A stretch of DNA of 14,136 bases from a bacterium (GTDB lineage: Bacteria > Gemmatimonadota > Gemmatimonadetes > Gemmatimonadales > Gemmatimonadaceae): positions 1-14,136 of the forward strand of contig JAJZRK010000071.1 in the NCBI GenBank assembly GCA_021802745.1. Direction: 5' to 3'. Within the stretch, counting starts at the first letter, position 1, and the number at the start of each line of letters is the position of its first letter. This document shows positions 1-6,940 of this stretch, in pieces. The notes beneath the pieces are model-generated. The model made no database searches. It had not been told where the DNA came from and was given only the letters and a program-made list of their open reading frames with translations. The position numbers and the translations under genes were made by a program.

Positions 1-1
1 C

Positions 2-727
2 GCCTGCCGTCTGTCCCTTGCTGTTTGGGCGCGCCAGTTGGAGGCGCGGGGGTGCGGGTTGTGGTTGGGGAGGGGGGGGGGGTTGGGGGGGGCGATGGAT
101 TGGCGTGGGGGGGCAGAGACGGTAGTCGGTGGACGGCAGACGGCAGACGGTTTTGCCGTCCACCGTCTGCCGTCCACCGTCAGCCAGTCGCCCTGGCACT
201 CCGCGGCGGATTTCCTGAACCACGCCGAGCACGCGGATCTGGCGTCCGCGTTCAAGGACTACGGCGATGAACCGAAGGGGCGGCGCTTGGCGGATGAGGT
301 CGTCCGCCGGCGCGAGCGCCGTCCGTTTGCGGTCAGCGACGACCTCGTGGGCGCCATCCGTGCGGTGCTCGGCCCGCGCAGCGGGCCGGGGGACTTTGCG
401 CGCCTCTTCCAGGCGGTGCGCATCGCCGTGAATGACGAACTCGCGGGGCTCGAGCGCGCCCTGCCGGCCCTGCGTGACCGACTCGCTTCGCAGGGCGTCC
501 TCGCAGTGATCGCCTATCACTCGGGGGAGGACCGGCGCGTGAAGCTGGCCTTTCGCGAGTGGGCGTCGTCGTGTGTCTGTCCGCCGAAGCAACCGTTCTG
601 CACCTGTCGAGGCCGCCCCTTGGGCACTCTGCTGACCCGCAAGCCGATCACGGCCACCGATGCGGAGGTGGCGCACAACGTGCGCGCCCGCAGCGCGCAC
701 CTGCGCGCCTTCCGCCGGGAGGACTGA
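2..727 (+). CDS. rsmH: 16S rRNA m4C1402 methyltransferase RsmH (MraW), C-terminal part; 5' end missing or disrupted
   Basis: RsmH methylates N4 of C1402 in 16S rRNA using SAM and is usually at the head of dcw clusters. From about position 197 (HSAADFL) to the stop the protein matches the RsmH C-terminal ~176 residues: the helical insert domain with YGDEPKGRRLAD, then LFQAVRIAVNDEL, the AYHSGEDRRVK motif (FHSLEDR in E. coli), and the tail KPITATDAEVAHNVRARSAHLRAF. The N-terminal ~130 residues (HxPVL, GGGGHS and DLGVSS motifs) are absent. The frame is open from the left edge, but positions 2-196 read as low-complexity residues from G tracts and a hairpin, with no RsmH homology in any forward frame. 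An in-frame ATG lies at 95 and a TTG at 38, neither convincing as the native start. It may be a pseudogene, an in-frame insertion with the N-terminus off-window, or an assembly chimera. Family identity of the C-terminal part is secure; function is doubtful. Confidence 0.8.
   Translation, partial: ACRLSLAVWARQLEARGCGLWLGRGGGLGGAMDWRGGAETVVGGRQTADGFAVHRLPSTVSQSPWHSAADFLNHAEHADLASAFKDYGDEPKGRRLADEVVRRRERRPFAVSDDLVGAIRAVLGPRSGPGDFARLFQAVRIAVNDELAGLERALPALRDRLASQGVLAVIAYHSGEDRRVKLAFREWASSCVCPPKQPFCTCRGRPLGTLLTRKPITATDAEVAHNVRARSAHLRAFRRED
48..113 (+). repeat. G-tract low-complexity stretch
   Basis: The plus strand holds runs of five G (48-52), four (67-70), eleven (72-82), eight (85-92) and seven (107-113), separated by short spacers. 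This is seen directly. Such spacing meets the usual G-quadruplex pattern, and the eleven-G run is a likely slippage and sequencing-error site. It lies in the stretch that replaces the expected rsmH N-terminal coding sequence. Whether it is genuine DNA or poorly assembled sequence cannot be told from here. Confidence 0.7.
127..179 (+). repeat. Palindromic element: 24-bp hairpin next to the rsmH homology junction
   Basis: Positions 127-150 pair with 156-179 at 22 of 24 positions (mismatches at 144/162 and 145/161), around the loop 151-155 (TTTTG). The first 17 bp of the stem (127-143 with 163-179) is perfect. Each arm is made of short related units: ACGGCAG occurs in tandem at 133-146, and CCGTCCACCGT occurs twice, at 157-167 and 171-180 (one base shorter before the next C). 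The element contains no stop in any forward frame and ends about 17 nt before RsmH homology begins. This looks like a REP- or RPE-like mobile palindrome; that class assignment is inference. No T tract follows, so it is not a standard terminator. Confidence 0.75.
717..723 (+). promoter_or_regulatory. Strong Shine-Dalgarno site for ftsL
   Basis: GGGAGGA lies 5 nt before the ATG at 729 and overlaps the last rsmH codons. It is the only near-consensus ribosome binding site in front of a start in this window and it fixes the ftsL start. The other junctions mostly rely on overlaps or very short spacing. Confidence 0.75.
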
Positions 728-728
728 G

Positions 729-1016
729 ATGCGTGGACGCACGGTGGTCTTCCTGTCGCTGGCCGGTTTCGTCGTGCTCGCCACCGGCGTCATCTGGCGG
801 CGCAGCCTGGGCGTGACGCGCGCGCGGGTCATCGAGCAGCTGGAGATGCGCCGGTCGGCGCTGGCCGCGCAGCGGGCGAAGCTCGACGGCGACATCCGGA
901 CCGCGACGAGCATGGAGCAGCTCGGGCGCGTCGCCGAGGAGCGGCTGCACATGCGCATTCCCGGCGACAGCCTGGTGGTCACCTTGCGCCGTTCGCCCCG
1001 TGTCGCTGCTCGATAA
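729..1016 (+). CDS. ftsL: Cell division protein FtsL-like, small bitopic coiled-coil protein
   Basis: FtsL is a single-pass membrane protein that joins FtsB and FtsQ in the divisome and helps activate FtsW-FtsI. This 95-residue protein has the expected layout. A short cytoplasmic MRGR is followed by a membrane segment at about residues 5-23 (VVFLSLAGFVVLATGVIW). Next comes a charged heptad-like stretch (about 28-65, with RARVIEQLEMRRSALAAQR). The end is the family-typical LGRVAEERLHMRIP then VVTL, resembling the AEE-LGM-P-V-L ending of FtsL proteins. The start at 729 is chosen for the strong SD site 5 nt upstream and its position 1 nt after the rsmH stop; earlier in-frame starts would run into rsmH. 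Sequence conservation in FtsL is weak, so the call leans on topology and on location between rsmH and ftsI. Confidence 0.85.
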   Translation: MRGRTVVFLSLAGFVVLATGVIWRRSLGVTRARVIEQLEMRRSALAAQRAKLDGDIRTATSMEQLGRVAEERLHMRIPGDSLVVTLRRSPRVAAR

Positions 1017-2973
1017 CCGCCCGCGGCTGATCCACGGGGCGCTCGCGCTGTTTGCGCTGGCGGTCATCGGGCGTGCCGCCCAGGTACAGCTGCTCGACGG
1101 CGACCGCTGGCGGGCACGGGCGCGCGACCAGCAGGTGGCGGCGGCGCCGCTTCCCGAGCCGCGGGGCGTCATTCGCGATGCCAGCGGCGACGTGCTCGTG
1201 GAGAGCCGCGAGATGGTGCACCTGCGCGTCGCGCCGCGCGAAGTGCGCGCCCCGGTCCAGCTGGCGGCGCTCATGCGCCGCGCCGGCATCGCCGAGGAGT
1301 GGGTGCGGCGCTCGACCGACTCCACGAACAAGTGGGTGGAGGTGCCGGGGCTCTTTCTTCCCACCGATGTCGCGATGATCACCGCGACGCGCGGCGTGCA
1401 TCCGGAGCCCGTGCTGAACCGGGTGCTGCCGCCATCGGAGGGATTGCGCCGCATCATCGGCCGCACCGCCGACGGCGGCGCGCCAGTGGACGGCGTGGAG
1501 CTGGCGCTGAATGCGCTGCTGCGCGGCGAGGCCGGCAACGAGGCGCTGCTGCGCGACAGCCGGGGGCGGCTCTTCGCGTCGCCGTCGGTGGACGGCGATG
1601 CGGCGCTCCCCGGGCACAGCGTCACACTGACCATCAACGCCGGGCTTCAGGACATCGCCGAACGCGCGCTCACCGACGCGGTGCAGGCGCAGGGCGCGGC
1701 CGGCGGCGACATCGTCGTGCTCGACGCGCGCTCGGGCGAGGTACGCGCGCTGGCCAGCCGGCGCGCCGACCCGCGCTCCACCGCAGCCACCGCGCTCACC
1801 GAACCCTACGAGCCGGGTTCGACGCTGAAGCCGTTCATCGCGGCGTGGCTGCTCGAGCACGGGCGCGCCCGGGTGGACGAAGTCGTGGACGGCCACAACG
1901 GCAGGTGGGACCTGAACGGGCGCATCATCGAGGACGACCACAAGGGGGCCTCGTTCAGCCTGGCCGACGTGATTCGCTACTCGAGCAACATCGGGATCAT
2001 CGAGTTCGCGCAGCGCCTCACCCCGCGCGAGCAGTACGAACTGCTGCGCGATGCCGGCTTCGGTGCGCCGACCGGCACCACGTATCCGTCCGAGTCGCCG
2101 GGGCGCCTGGCGACGCCGGCCCACTGGTCAAGGCAGACGGCGGCCTCGCTGGCGATGGGGTACGAAATGCTGGTGACGCCGCTGCAGCTCGCGACGGCGT
2201 ACGCCGCCATCGCCAACGGCGGCGAATTGCTTCAGCCGGCACTGGTGCGTGAAGTGCGCTCGCCCGACGGCCGCGTGGTCTACCACCACGACCGACGGGT
2301 AGTGCGGCGGCTGATGACGCCGGAGACGGCGCGGACGATGCGCACCCTCCTCAAGGGCGTCACCGAGAACGGCACCGCGGCCGGCACCTCGCTCGCGACC
2401 TTCGAGGTGGCCGGGAAGACGGGAACGGCGCAGGTGGCGCGCAACAAGCGCTATGTGAAGGGCGAGTACACGGCGAGCTTCGTGGGCATGTTTCCGGCCG
2501 ACGACCCGCAGATCGTGATCCTCGTGAAGCTCGACAGCCCGCGCAAATCCATCTACGGCGGCAAGGCGGCCGCCCCGGTGAGCAAGACGGTGCTCGAGGC
2601 GGCCATCGCGGCGCGCGACGCCGCGCTCGACCGGGGCGGACTGGCCAGCGCGCCGCAGCGCCTGGCGGCGGCACCGCCCGCCGACGAGCCGGTGCGCGAC
2701 ATCGCGGACGATACCGTGGTCGTCACGGAGAGCGCGGGGAGCGTGCCGTACGAGGTGTCGCTCGGGCAGTCGCCGCGTCCCTCTCGCATCGTGGCGGGGC
2801 CGCGCGCCGTGCCGGCGGTGCAGGGGCTCTCGCGCCGCGCCGCGGCGCGGGCGCTGCACCGGGCCGGATTCCGGGTGGTCTTCGCCCGCGGCGCATCGTC
2901 GTCGCAATGGCCCGCCGCCGGCGCCGTGGCGTCGTCGGGGAGCCGGGTCACGGTCACCACGGCGGCGCCGTGA
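1000..2973 (+). CDS. ftsI: Septal peptidoglycan transpeptidase, class B PBP (FtsI/PBP2x/SpoVD type) with C-terminal PASTA domain
   Basis: A class B penicillin-binding protein that crosslinks septal peptidoglycan, working with the polymerase FtsW. The 657-residue protein has an N-terminal membrane anchor (about 10-28), a PBP dimerisation domain (about 45-205, including EPRGVIRDASGD), and a transpeptidase domain (about 225-540). All three active-site motifs are present: S274-T-L-K277 (nucleophile serine), S328-S-N330 and K473-T-G475. A low-complexity linker (about 545-603) leads to a PASTA domain at about 604-656 starting VPAVQGLSRRAAARAL. This architecture is typical of PBP2x and SpoVD; E. coli FtsI (588 residues) has no PASTA. 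The GTG start at 1000 overlaps ftsL by 17 nt, has no clear SD, and places the anchor correctly at the N-terminus, which suggests coupling to ftsL translation. Function is certain; PBP2x versus FtsI naming is a matter of convention. Confidence 0.95.
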   Translation: MSLLDNRPRLIHGALALFALAVIGRAAQVQLLDGDRWRARARDQQVAAAPLPEPRGVIRDASGDVLVESREMVHLRVAPREVRAPVQLAALMRRAGIAEEWVRRSTDSTNKWVEVPGLFLPTDVAMITATRGVHPEPVLNRVLPPSEGLRRIIGRTADGGAPVDGVELALNALLRGEAGNEALLRDSRGRLFASPSVDGDAALPGHSVTLTINAGLQDIAERALTDAVQAQGAAGGDIVVLDARSGEVRALASRRADPRSTAATALTEPYEPGSTLKPFIAAWLLEHGRARVDEVVDGHNGRWDLNGRIIEDDHKGASFSLADVIRYSSNIGIIEFAQRLTPREQYELLRDAGFGAPTGTTYPSESPGRLATPAHWSRQTAASLAMGYEMLVTPLQLATAYAAIANGGELLQPALVREVRSPDGRVVYHHDRRVVRRLMTPETARTMRTLLKGVTENGTAAGTSLATFEVAGKTGTAQVARNKRYVKGEYTASFVGMFPADDPQIVILVKLDSPRKSIYGGKAAAPVSKTVLEAAIAARDAALDRGGLASAPQRLAAAPPADEPVRDIADDTVVVTESAGSVPYEVSLGQSPRPSRIVAGPRAVPAVQGLSRRAAARALHRAGFRVVFARGASSSQWPAAGAVASSGSRVTVTTAAP

Positions 2974-4442
2974 GCCGCAGCGTCTCGGTGGCGCAGATCG
3001 CGCAGGCCCTCGCCGATGCGGGCCTGCTGGCGGCGCGCCGCCGCGAACTGCCGGCGCGCATCAGCGGGATCACCGACGATTCGCGCGCCGTCGAGCGCGG
3101 CGCGGCGTTTGTCGCCGTCCGCGGCACGCAGCGCGACGGCCACACCTACCTCGCCGCGGCCGAGCAGGCGGGGGCGACGCTCGCGATTGTCGAGGACGAG
3201 AGCGCGACCGACCTGCCGAGCCTCGTCGTGCGCGACGGCCGCCGCGCGGCCGCCGTCGCCGCGGCCGCGTATTACGCCGAGCCGGCGTCGTTTCTGCGCC
3301 TCGTCGGCGTGACGGGCACGAACGGCAAGACCACGACGGTCGGTATGCTGCGGCACCTGCTCGACGCGCCCGGTGCGCGCGCCGCGAGCATCGGCACGCT
3401 GGGCGTGGTGGTCGGCAGCGCGGGCGAGCCGCTCCCCGGCGGGGGCGGGCTCACCACGCCCGGACCCATCGAGCTGCAGCGCCTGCTGCGCGCACTCGTG
3501 GACGCTGGCGTGCGCTCGGTGGCCATGGAGGCGTCGTCGCACGCCCTCGACCAGGGACGCATCGAAGGGCTGCGGTTTGCCGCGGCGGTCTTCACCAACC
3601 TCACCCGCGATCACCTTGACTATCACGGCACGTTCGACGCGTACTTCGCGGCCAAGGCCATCCTCGCGAGCTACCTCGCGGTCGACGGGGTGCTGGTGAC
3701 CAATGCGGATGACGCGGCATGGAACGGCCTCCCCGGCGTCTCCCGCCGCCTGACGTTCGGCGTCGACGCGCCGTTCGCCGACGTGCGCGCCGAGCAGGTG
3801 ACCTTCCATCCGCGCGGCAGCCGCTGGACGCTGGCCCGGCGCGGCGTGCGCGCCGACGTGTCGCTGCCGCTCATCGGCGACTTCAACGTGGCCAACGCGC
3901 TGGGCGCGGCCGCTGCCGCCGTGGCCGTCGGCCTCGACATCCCATCGGTGGCCTCGCGGCTCGCCTCGCTGCCGCAGGTGCCGGGCCGGCTGGAGATCCT
4001 CAGCGAGCACCCCACCGTGCTGCGCGACTACGCGCACACGCCCGACGCGCTCGAGCGCGCGTTGCGCGCCCTGCGGCCATTCACGTCGGGGCGGCTGATC
4101 GTGCTCTTCGGCTGCGGCGGCGATCGCGACAAGGGGAAGCGCCCGATGATGGCCACGATTGCGCATCAGTTGGCCGACGCCGTGGTCGTGACGAGCGACA
4201 ATCCGCGCACGGAGGATCCCGAACGGATCCTCGACGACATCTGCGCGGCCCTGCCGCCAGGCAGCTATGAGCGCATCGAGGACCGCCGCACGGCCATTGC
4301 GACTGCCATTGCGATGGCCGATGCGGCGCGCGATGTCGTGCTGCTCGCCGGCAAGGGGCACGAGACGTATCAGATTCGCGGCACGACGTCGTATCCCTTC
4401 GACGAGGCGGCCATCGTGCGTGGCCTGCTCGGGGCGGAATAG
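2970..4442 (+). CDS. murE: UDP-MurNAc-L-Ala-D-Glu:meso-diaminopimelate ligase MurE
   Basis: An ATP-dependent cytoplasmic ligase that adds the third amino acid to the muropeptide precursor. The 490-residue protein (E. coli 495) has the N-terminal UDP-binding domain (DDSRAVERGAAFVAVRG), the ATP P-loop T115-G-T-N-G-K120-T-T, the central EASSHALDQGR and TNLTRDHLDYHGTFDAYF motifs with K229 at the site of the carbamylated lysine, and D410-N-P-R413 in the C-terminal domain. DNPR is the known signature for meso-DAP rather than L-lysine, so the wall is predicted to be DAP-type. The GTG at 2970 overlaps the ftsI stop as GTGA. An in-frame ATG at 2907 would add 21 Arg/Gly/His-rich residues and a 67-nt overlap, so I reject it. 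There is no SD, so coupling to ftsI is likely. Confidence 0.97.
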   Translation: MSRSVSVAQIAQALADAGLLAARRRELPARISGITDDSRAVERGAAFVAVRGTQRDGHTYLAAAEQAGATLAIVEDESATDLPSLVVRDGRRAAAVAAAAYYAEPASFLRLVGVTGTNGKTTTVGMLRHLLDAPGARAASIGTLGVVVGSAGEPLPGGGGLTTPGPIELQRLLRALVDAGVRSVAMEASSHALDQGRIEGLRFAAAVFTNLTRDHLDYHGTFDAYFAAKAILASYLAVDGVLVTNADDAAWNGLPGVSRRLTFGVDAPFADVRAEQVTFHPRGSRWTLARRGVRADVSLPLIGDFNVANALGAAAAAVAVGLDIPSVASRLASLPQVPGRLEILSEHPTVLRDYAHTPDALERALRALRPFTSGRLIVLFGCGGDRDKGKRPMMATIAHQLADAVVVTSDNPRTEDPERILDDICAALPPGSYERIEDRRTAIATAIAMADAARDVVLLAGKGHETYQIRGTTSYPFDEAAIVRGLLGAE

Positions 4443-4445
4443 CGC

Positions 4446-5807
4446 ATGCAGCATGAGTTCTGGACGCTCCGGCGGGTGGCGCAGGCGCTGGGCCTCGCCC
4501 CGTTCGGCGGCACCGACCGCGCGCTGCGCGCCGTGGCCACCGACACGCGCACCCTCCAGCCCGGCGACCTGTTCGTCGCGCTCGCCGGCGAGCGCTTCGA
4601 CGCGCACGACTACCTGCGCGAGGCAGTGACCGCCGGCGCTGCGGCCGTCGTGGTGCGCGATGCTCCGCGCGCGGCCGGGCTCGGCGTGCCCGCGTTCGTG
4701 GTGGACGACACCCTGCACGCGCTCGGCGCGCTGGCGCACTTCTACCGCGCGGCGTGGACGCTGCCAGTGGTGGCCGTCGGCGGCTCGAACGGCAAGACCT
4801 CGACGAAGGAACTGCTCAAGGCCGCGCTCGGCGCACGCTTTGCCGTGCACGCCACCACCGGCAACCTCAACAATCAGGTGGGGACGCCGCTGACGTTGCT
4901 GTCGCTGCCGCCGGGCGCCGAATGCGCGGTGGTCGAGGTGGGCACGAACATGCCCGGCGAGATTCCGCGGCTGCGCGCCATCGTTGCGCCCGACGTCGCC
5001 GTGATCACCTGCGTGCAGGAGGAGCATCTCGAGGGATTCGACGACCTGGCGGGCGTGCTCGCCGAAGAGGCGGCGCTGCTCGACGGCGTGGAGCTCGCCG
5101 TGGTTCCGGCCGGCGAAACGCTGCTCGTGGCCGAGGCGCGCCGGCGGGCGCGGCGCGTGATCACCACGGGCCTGGAGGGCGGGGACGTGTCGGCAAGCGG
5201 GCACGGACTCCACGCCGACGGGAGCGGGTGGCTTGAGTTCGAGGGTGTGCGCGTCGAGGTGCCCCTGCGCGGCGTGCACAACCTTCGCAATGCCATGCTC
5301 GCCGTCGCCGTCGCCCGCGAGAGCGGCATCGCCATGGCCGACGTGGCGCGCGCCCTCGCCGCGCTGCCGCAGCCTTCCATGCGATCGGCGGTGGCGCCGC
5401 TGGGCCGCGCGCTGCTGATCAACGACGCGTACAACGCCAACCCCGGCTCGATGCGGGCCGCCATCGAACTCCTCGCCGCCGTGGGCGCGGGTCGGCAGCG
5501 CGTGGCGGTGCTGGGCACCATGCGCGAACTCGGCCCGACGGCCGCGCAGCTGCACCGCGACATCGCCCGCGTTGCGCTCGAGAGCGGCGCCGACCTCGTG
5601 GCCGGCATCGGCGCGTTCCAGGCGGCGCTCGACGCGGAGGGGGCGGGGGATGCGCGCGTCGTCACCGGCGGTGACGTGGACGACCTGTGGCCCGTCCTCC
5701 AGCAGAGGCTGCAACCGGACGCCGCGATCCTGCTCAAGGCCTCGCGCGGTGTCCGGCTGGAGCGCCTGCTTCCCCTTCTCCAAGCCTGGGCTGCGCCCAC
5801 CGCCTGA
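4446..5807 (+). CDS. murF: UDP-MurNAc-tripeptide:D-alanyl-D-alanine ligase MurF
   Basis: Adds the D-Ala-D-Ala dipeptide to UDP-MurNAc-tripeptide, the last cytoplasmic step before lipid transfer. The 453-residue protein matches the usual length (E. coli 452). It shows the N-terminal DTRTLQPGDLFVALAGERFDAH block, the P-loop G113-S-N-G-K117-T-S-TKE, the NLNNQVGTPLTLL motif, EVGTNMPGEI, and the C-terminal INDAYNANPGSMRAAIE and LGTMRELG motifs specific to MurF. The ATG at 4446 is 3 nt after the murE stop, with only a weak purine patch upstream. The D-Ala-D-Ala it consumes needs a Ddl ligase, which is not encoded in this window. The end overlaps mraY by one nucleotide (TGATG). Confidence 0.97.
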   Translation: MQHEFWTLRRVAQALGLAPFGGTDRALRAVATDTRTLQPGDLFVALAGERFDAHDYLREAVTAGAAAVVVRDAPRAAGLGVPAFVVDDTLHALGALAHFYRAAWTLPVVAVGGSNGKTSTKELLKAALGARFAVHATTGNLNNQVGTPLTLLSLPPGAECAVVEVGTNMPGEIPRLRAIVAPDVAVITCVQEEHLEGFDDLAGVLAEEAALLDGVELAVVPAGETLLVAEARRRARRVITTGLEGGDVSASGHGLHADGSGWLEFEGVRVEVPLRGVHNLRNAMLAVAVARESGIAMADVARALAALPQPSMRSAVAPLGRALLINDAYNANPGSMRAAIELLAAVGAGRQRVAVLGTMRELGPTAAQLHRDIARVALESGADLVAGIGAFQAALDAEGAGDARVVTGGDVDDLWPVLQQRLQPDAAILLKASRGVRLERLLPLLQAWAAPTA

Positions 5808-6940
5808 TGCTCTACGAGCTGCTGTACCCCCTGCGCGACCACATCGGGCCGCTGAACATCTTCCGCTACATCTCCGTCCGCGCGGCGGGAGCGGCGGTCA
5901 CGGCGCTGCTCGTGTCGTTCATCTTCGGGCCGATGATCATTGACCGCCTGAAGCACATGGCCCTGCACCAGGTGGTGCGCGAAGGGACGCCCGACTCGCA
6001 CGCCGGCAAGGGAACGACGCCGACGATGGGCGGGCTGATCATCCTCACGGCGACGCTGATCCCGACCCTGTTGTGGATGCGCCTGAACAACAAGTACGTC
6101 TGGATCGCGCTTCTCGTCACGCTGTGGATGGGCGGCATCGGTTTTCTCGACGACTACCTGAAGCTCAAGCAGAAGCGCGAGGGGAAGGAGAACACCGGGC
6201 TCGTGGAGCGCTGGAAACTGGCGGGGCAGGTGACCATCGGCCTGGCGCTCGGCCTGTACCTGTGGCAGTTCCCGATCAGCAGCCTGCCCGGCGCGTCCAC
6301 CACGCTCCCGTTCTACAAGTACCTGCTCATCGTCCCGACCTTCGGCCTGCTGTACGTGGCGTTCGTCACGTTCGTGATGACAGGGACGAGCAACGCCGTG
6401 AACCTCACCGACGGACTCGACGGTCTTGCCGCCGGGCTGATGGCCATCGCGATGGCCACGCTCGCCATCTTCGCCTACGTGATGGGACGCTACGACACCT
6501 CGCAGGCGCTGCTGGTCTTCTACCTGCGCGGTTCGGGCGAGCTGACCGTCTTCTGCTCGGCAGTCTTCGGCGCGTGCGTCGGCTTTCTCTGGTACAACTG
6601 CTTTCCGGCGCAGGTGTTCATGGGCGATACGGGGTCGCTCTCACTGGGTGGCGCGCTCAGCGCGGTGGCGATCCTGCTGAAGAGCGAATTCCTCGTGCTC
6701 ATCATCGGCGGCGTGTTTGTCGCCGAAACGACGTCGGTCATCCTGCAGCGCTCGATGTTCAAGTGGCGCAAGCGCCGCTATGGCGTGGAGTTTGCGCGGG
6801 CCAACCGCGTCTTCAAGCGAGCGCCCATCCACCATCACTTCGAGCTGTCGGGGTGGCCGGAGACCCAGGTGGTGGTGCGATTCTGGATCCTGGGCATCCT
6901 GTGCGCCTTCCTGGCGCTGAGCACGCTGAAGCTGCGGTGA
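5807..6940 (+). CDS. mraY: Phospho-N-acetylmuramoyl-pentapeptide transferase MraY (lipid I synthase)
   Basis: An integral membrane enzyme that transfers phospho-MurNAc-pentapeptide to undecaprenyl phosphate, giving lipid I. The 377-residue protein is close to the usual ~360 and is strongly hydrophobic with about ten membrane segments. Family motifs are all present: GTPDSHAGKGTTPTMGG, the catalytic D115-D116 in FLDDYLK, NLTDGLDGLA (from residue 199), G-D274-T-G-S, and the cytoplasmic loop histidines H342-H-H344 in RAPIHHHFELSG. The ATG at 5807 shares its A with the murF TGA stop. A start further upstream at 5687 would read through murF coding sequence with non-hydrophobic residues and is rejected. 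No SD is visible, so translation probably depends on termination of murF. Confidence 0.98.
   Translation: MLYELLYPLRDHIGPLNIFRYISVRAAGAAVTALLVSFIFGPMIIDRLKHMALHQVVREGTPDSHAGKGTTPTMGGLIILTATLIPTLLWMRLNNKYVWIALLVTLWMGGIGFLDDYLKLKQKREGKENTGLVERWKLAGQVTIGLALGLYLWQFPISSLPGASTTLPFYKYLLIVPTFGLLYVAFVTFVMTGTSNAVNLTDGLDGLAAGLMAIAMATLAIFAYVMGRYDTSQALLVFYLRGSGELTVFCSAVFGACVGFLWYNCFPAQVFMGDTGSLSLGGALSAVAILLKSEFLVLIIGGVFVAETTSVILQRSMFKWRKRRYGVEFARANRVFKRAPIHHHFELSGWPETQVVVRFWILGILCAFLALSTLKLR

Noticed and set aside
979..2124. Minus-strand open frame of 381 codons opposite ftsI
   Set aside because: Shadow of the ftsI coding strand; low-complexity basic composition and no recognisable motif.
2553..5783. Minus-strand open frame of 1076 codons opposite ftsI-murE-murF
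   Set aside because: It lies antisense to three unmistakable genes, is rich in Arg/His/Gly/Ala with no domain pattern, and is the expected by-product of strong G/C third-position bias.
6073..6936. Upstream extension of murD through mraY in an overlapping frame
   Set aside because: The extension is Arg/His/Gly-rich out-of-frame mraY sequence; the MurD fold begins right after the GTG at 6937.
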